Shown: positions 13,459 to 13,485 of the stretch, one piece after another
How the letters are laid out: each line of letters opens with the position of its first letter
Numbering within the stretch: the stretch's first letter is position 1
Origin: Geodermatophilaceae bacterium
GTDB lineage: Bacteria > Actinomycetota > Actinomycetes > Mycobacteriales > Geodermatophilaceae
Length of the DNA: 13,485 bases
NCBI GenBank assembly: GCA_013811975.1
Contig: JACCUF010000394.1
Coordinates: 1-13,485 of the forward strand
Reading direction: 5' to 3'
The notes under the pieces: generated by a model
The model's input: the letters and a program-made list of their open reading frames with translations, nothing else
Told to the model about the DNA's origin: nothing
The model's database searches: none
Made by a program: the position numbers and the translations under genes

Positions 13459-13485
13459 GTTCGGAAGTCTCTCAAGCCGGCCACG

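Overview
This is a GC-rich window with strong codon third-position GC bias, many GTG starts and typical actinobacterial families (DUF3152, DUF3107/TB9.4, MoeZ with a rhodanese tail, a YpfJ-type metallopeptidase). It looks like chromosomal DNA of an actinomycete; I cannot name the genus. From memory, and not checked by any search, the backbone follows the gene order around Mycobacterium tuberculosis Rv3206c-Rv3213c: moeZ, DUF3152 protein, TetR regulator, DUF3107 protein, ferritin-like protein, DEAD-box helicase, beta-propeller membrane protein, orphan ParA. Extra genes are interleaved in that backbone.

Layout. 1-3294 (minus strand): an alpha/beta hydrolase, a membrane-anchored metzincin-like DUF3152 protein and moeZ (its last few codons lie outside the window), probably one transcription unit. 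3358-5035 (plus strand): an inserted block with a promoter, an A/T-rich repeated operator-like element, a four-helix DUF2975 membrane protein, a small Xre-type regulator and a HAD hydrolase. 5090-5755 (minus): a heavily eroded DctA/GltP-type dicarboxylate transporter pseudogene that keeps its start, ribosome binding site and a CRP-like palindrome. 5925-6990 (plus): TetR and DUF3107. 6992-8578 (minus): a membrane-anchored zinc metallopeptidase and a ferritin-like protein. 8579-8992: a divergent control region with a perfect 28-bp direct repeat and a structured leader. 8993-11987 (plus): an RhlE-like helicase with an RG/SR-rich tail, then a membrane-anchored beta-propeller. 12004-13458 (minus): an orphan ParA-type ATPase, then a pterin dehydratase fused to a VOC domain.

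How the genes may work together. Three proteins place extracytoplasmic domains outside the membrane (two zinc proteases and the propeller), so the neighbourhood has an envelope flavour, but no shared pathway is proved. The clearest local circuit is the DUF2975/Xre pair with repeats over its predicted transcription start. No RNA genes, CRISPR arrays, insertion sequences or prophage genes were seen. The points most worth checking are two genes whose best coding and ribosome-binding signals point to non-canonical starts, the multi-deletion transporter pseudogene, the hairpins in the helicase leader, and the PCD-VOC fusion.
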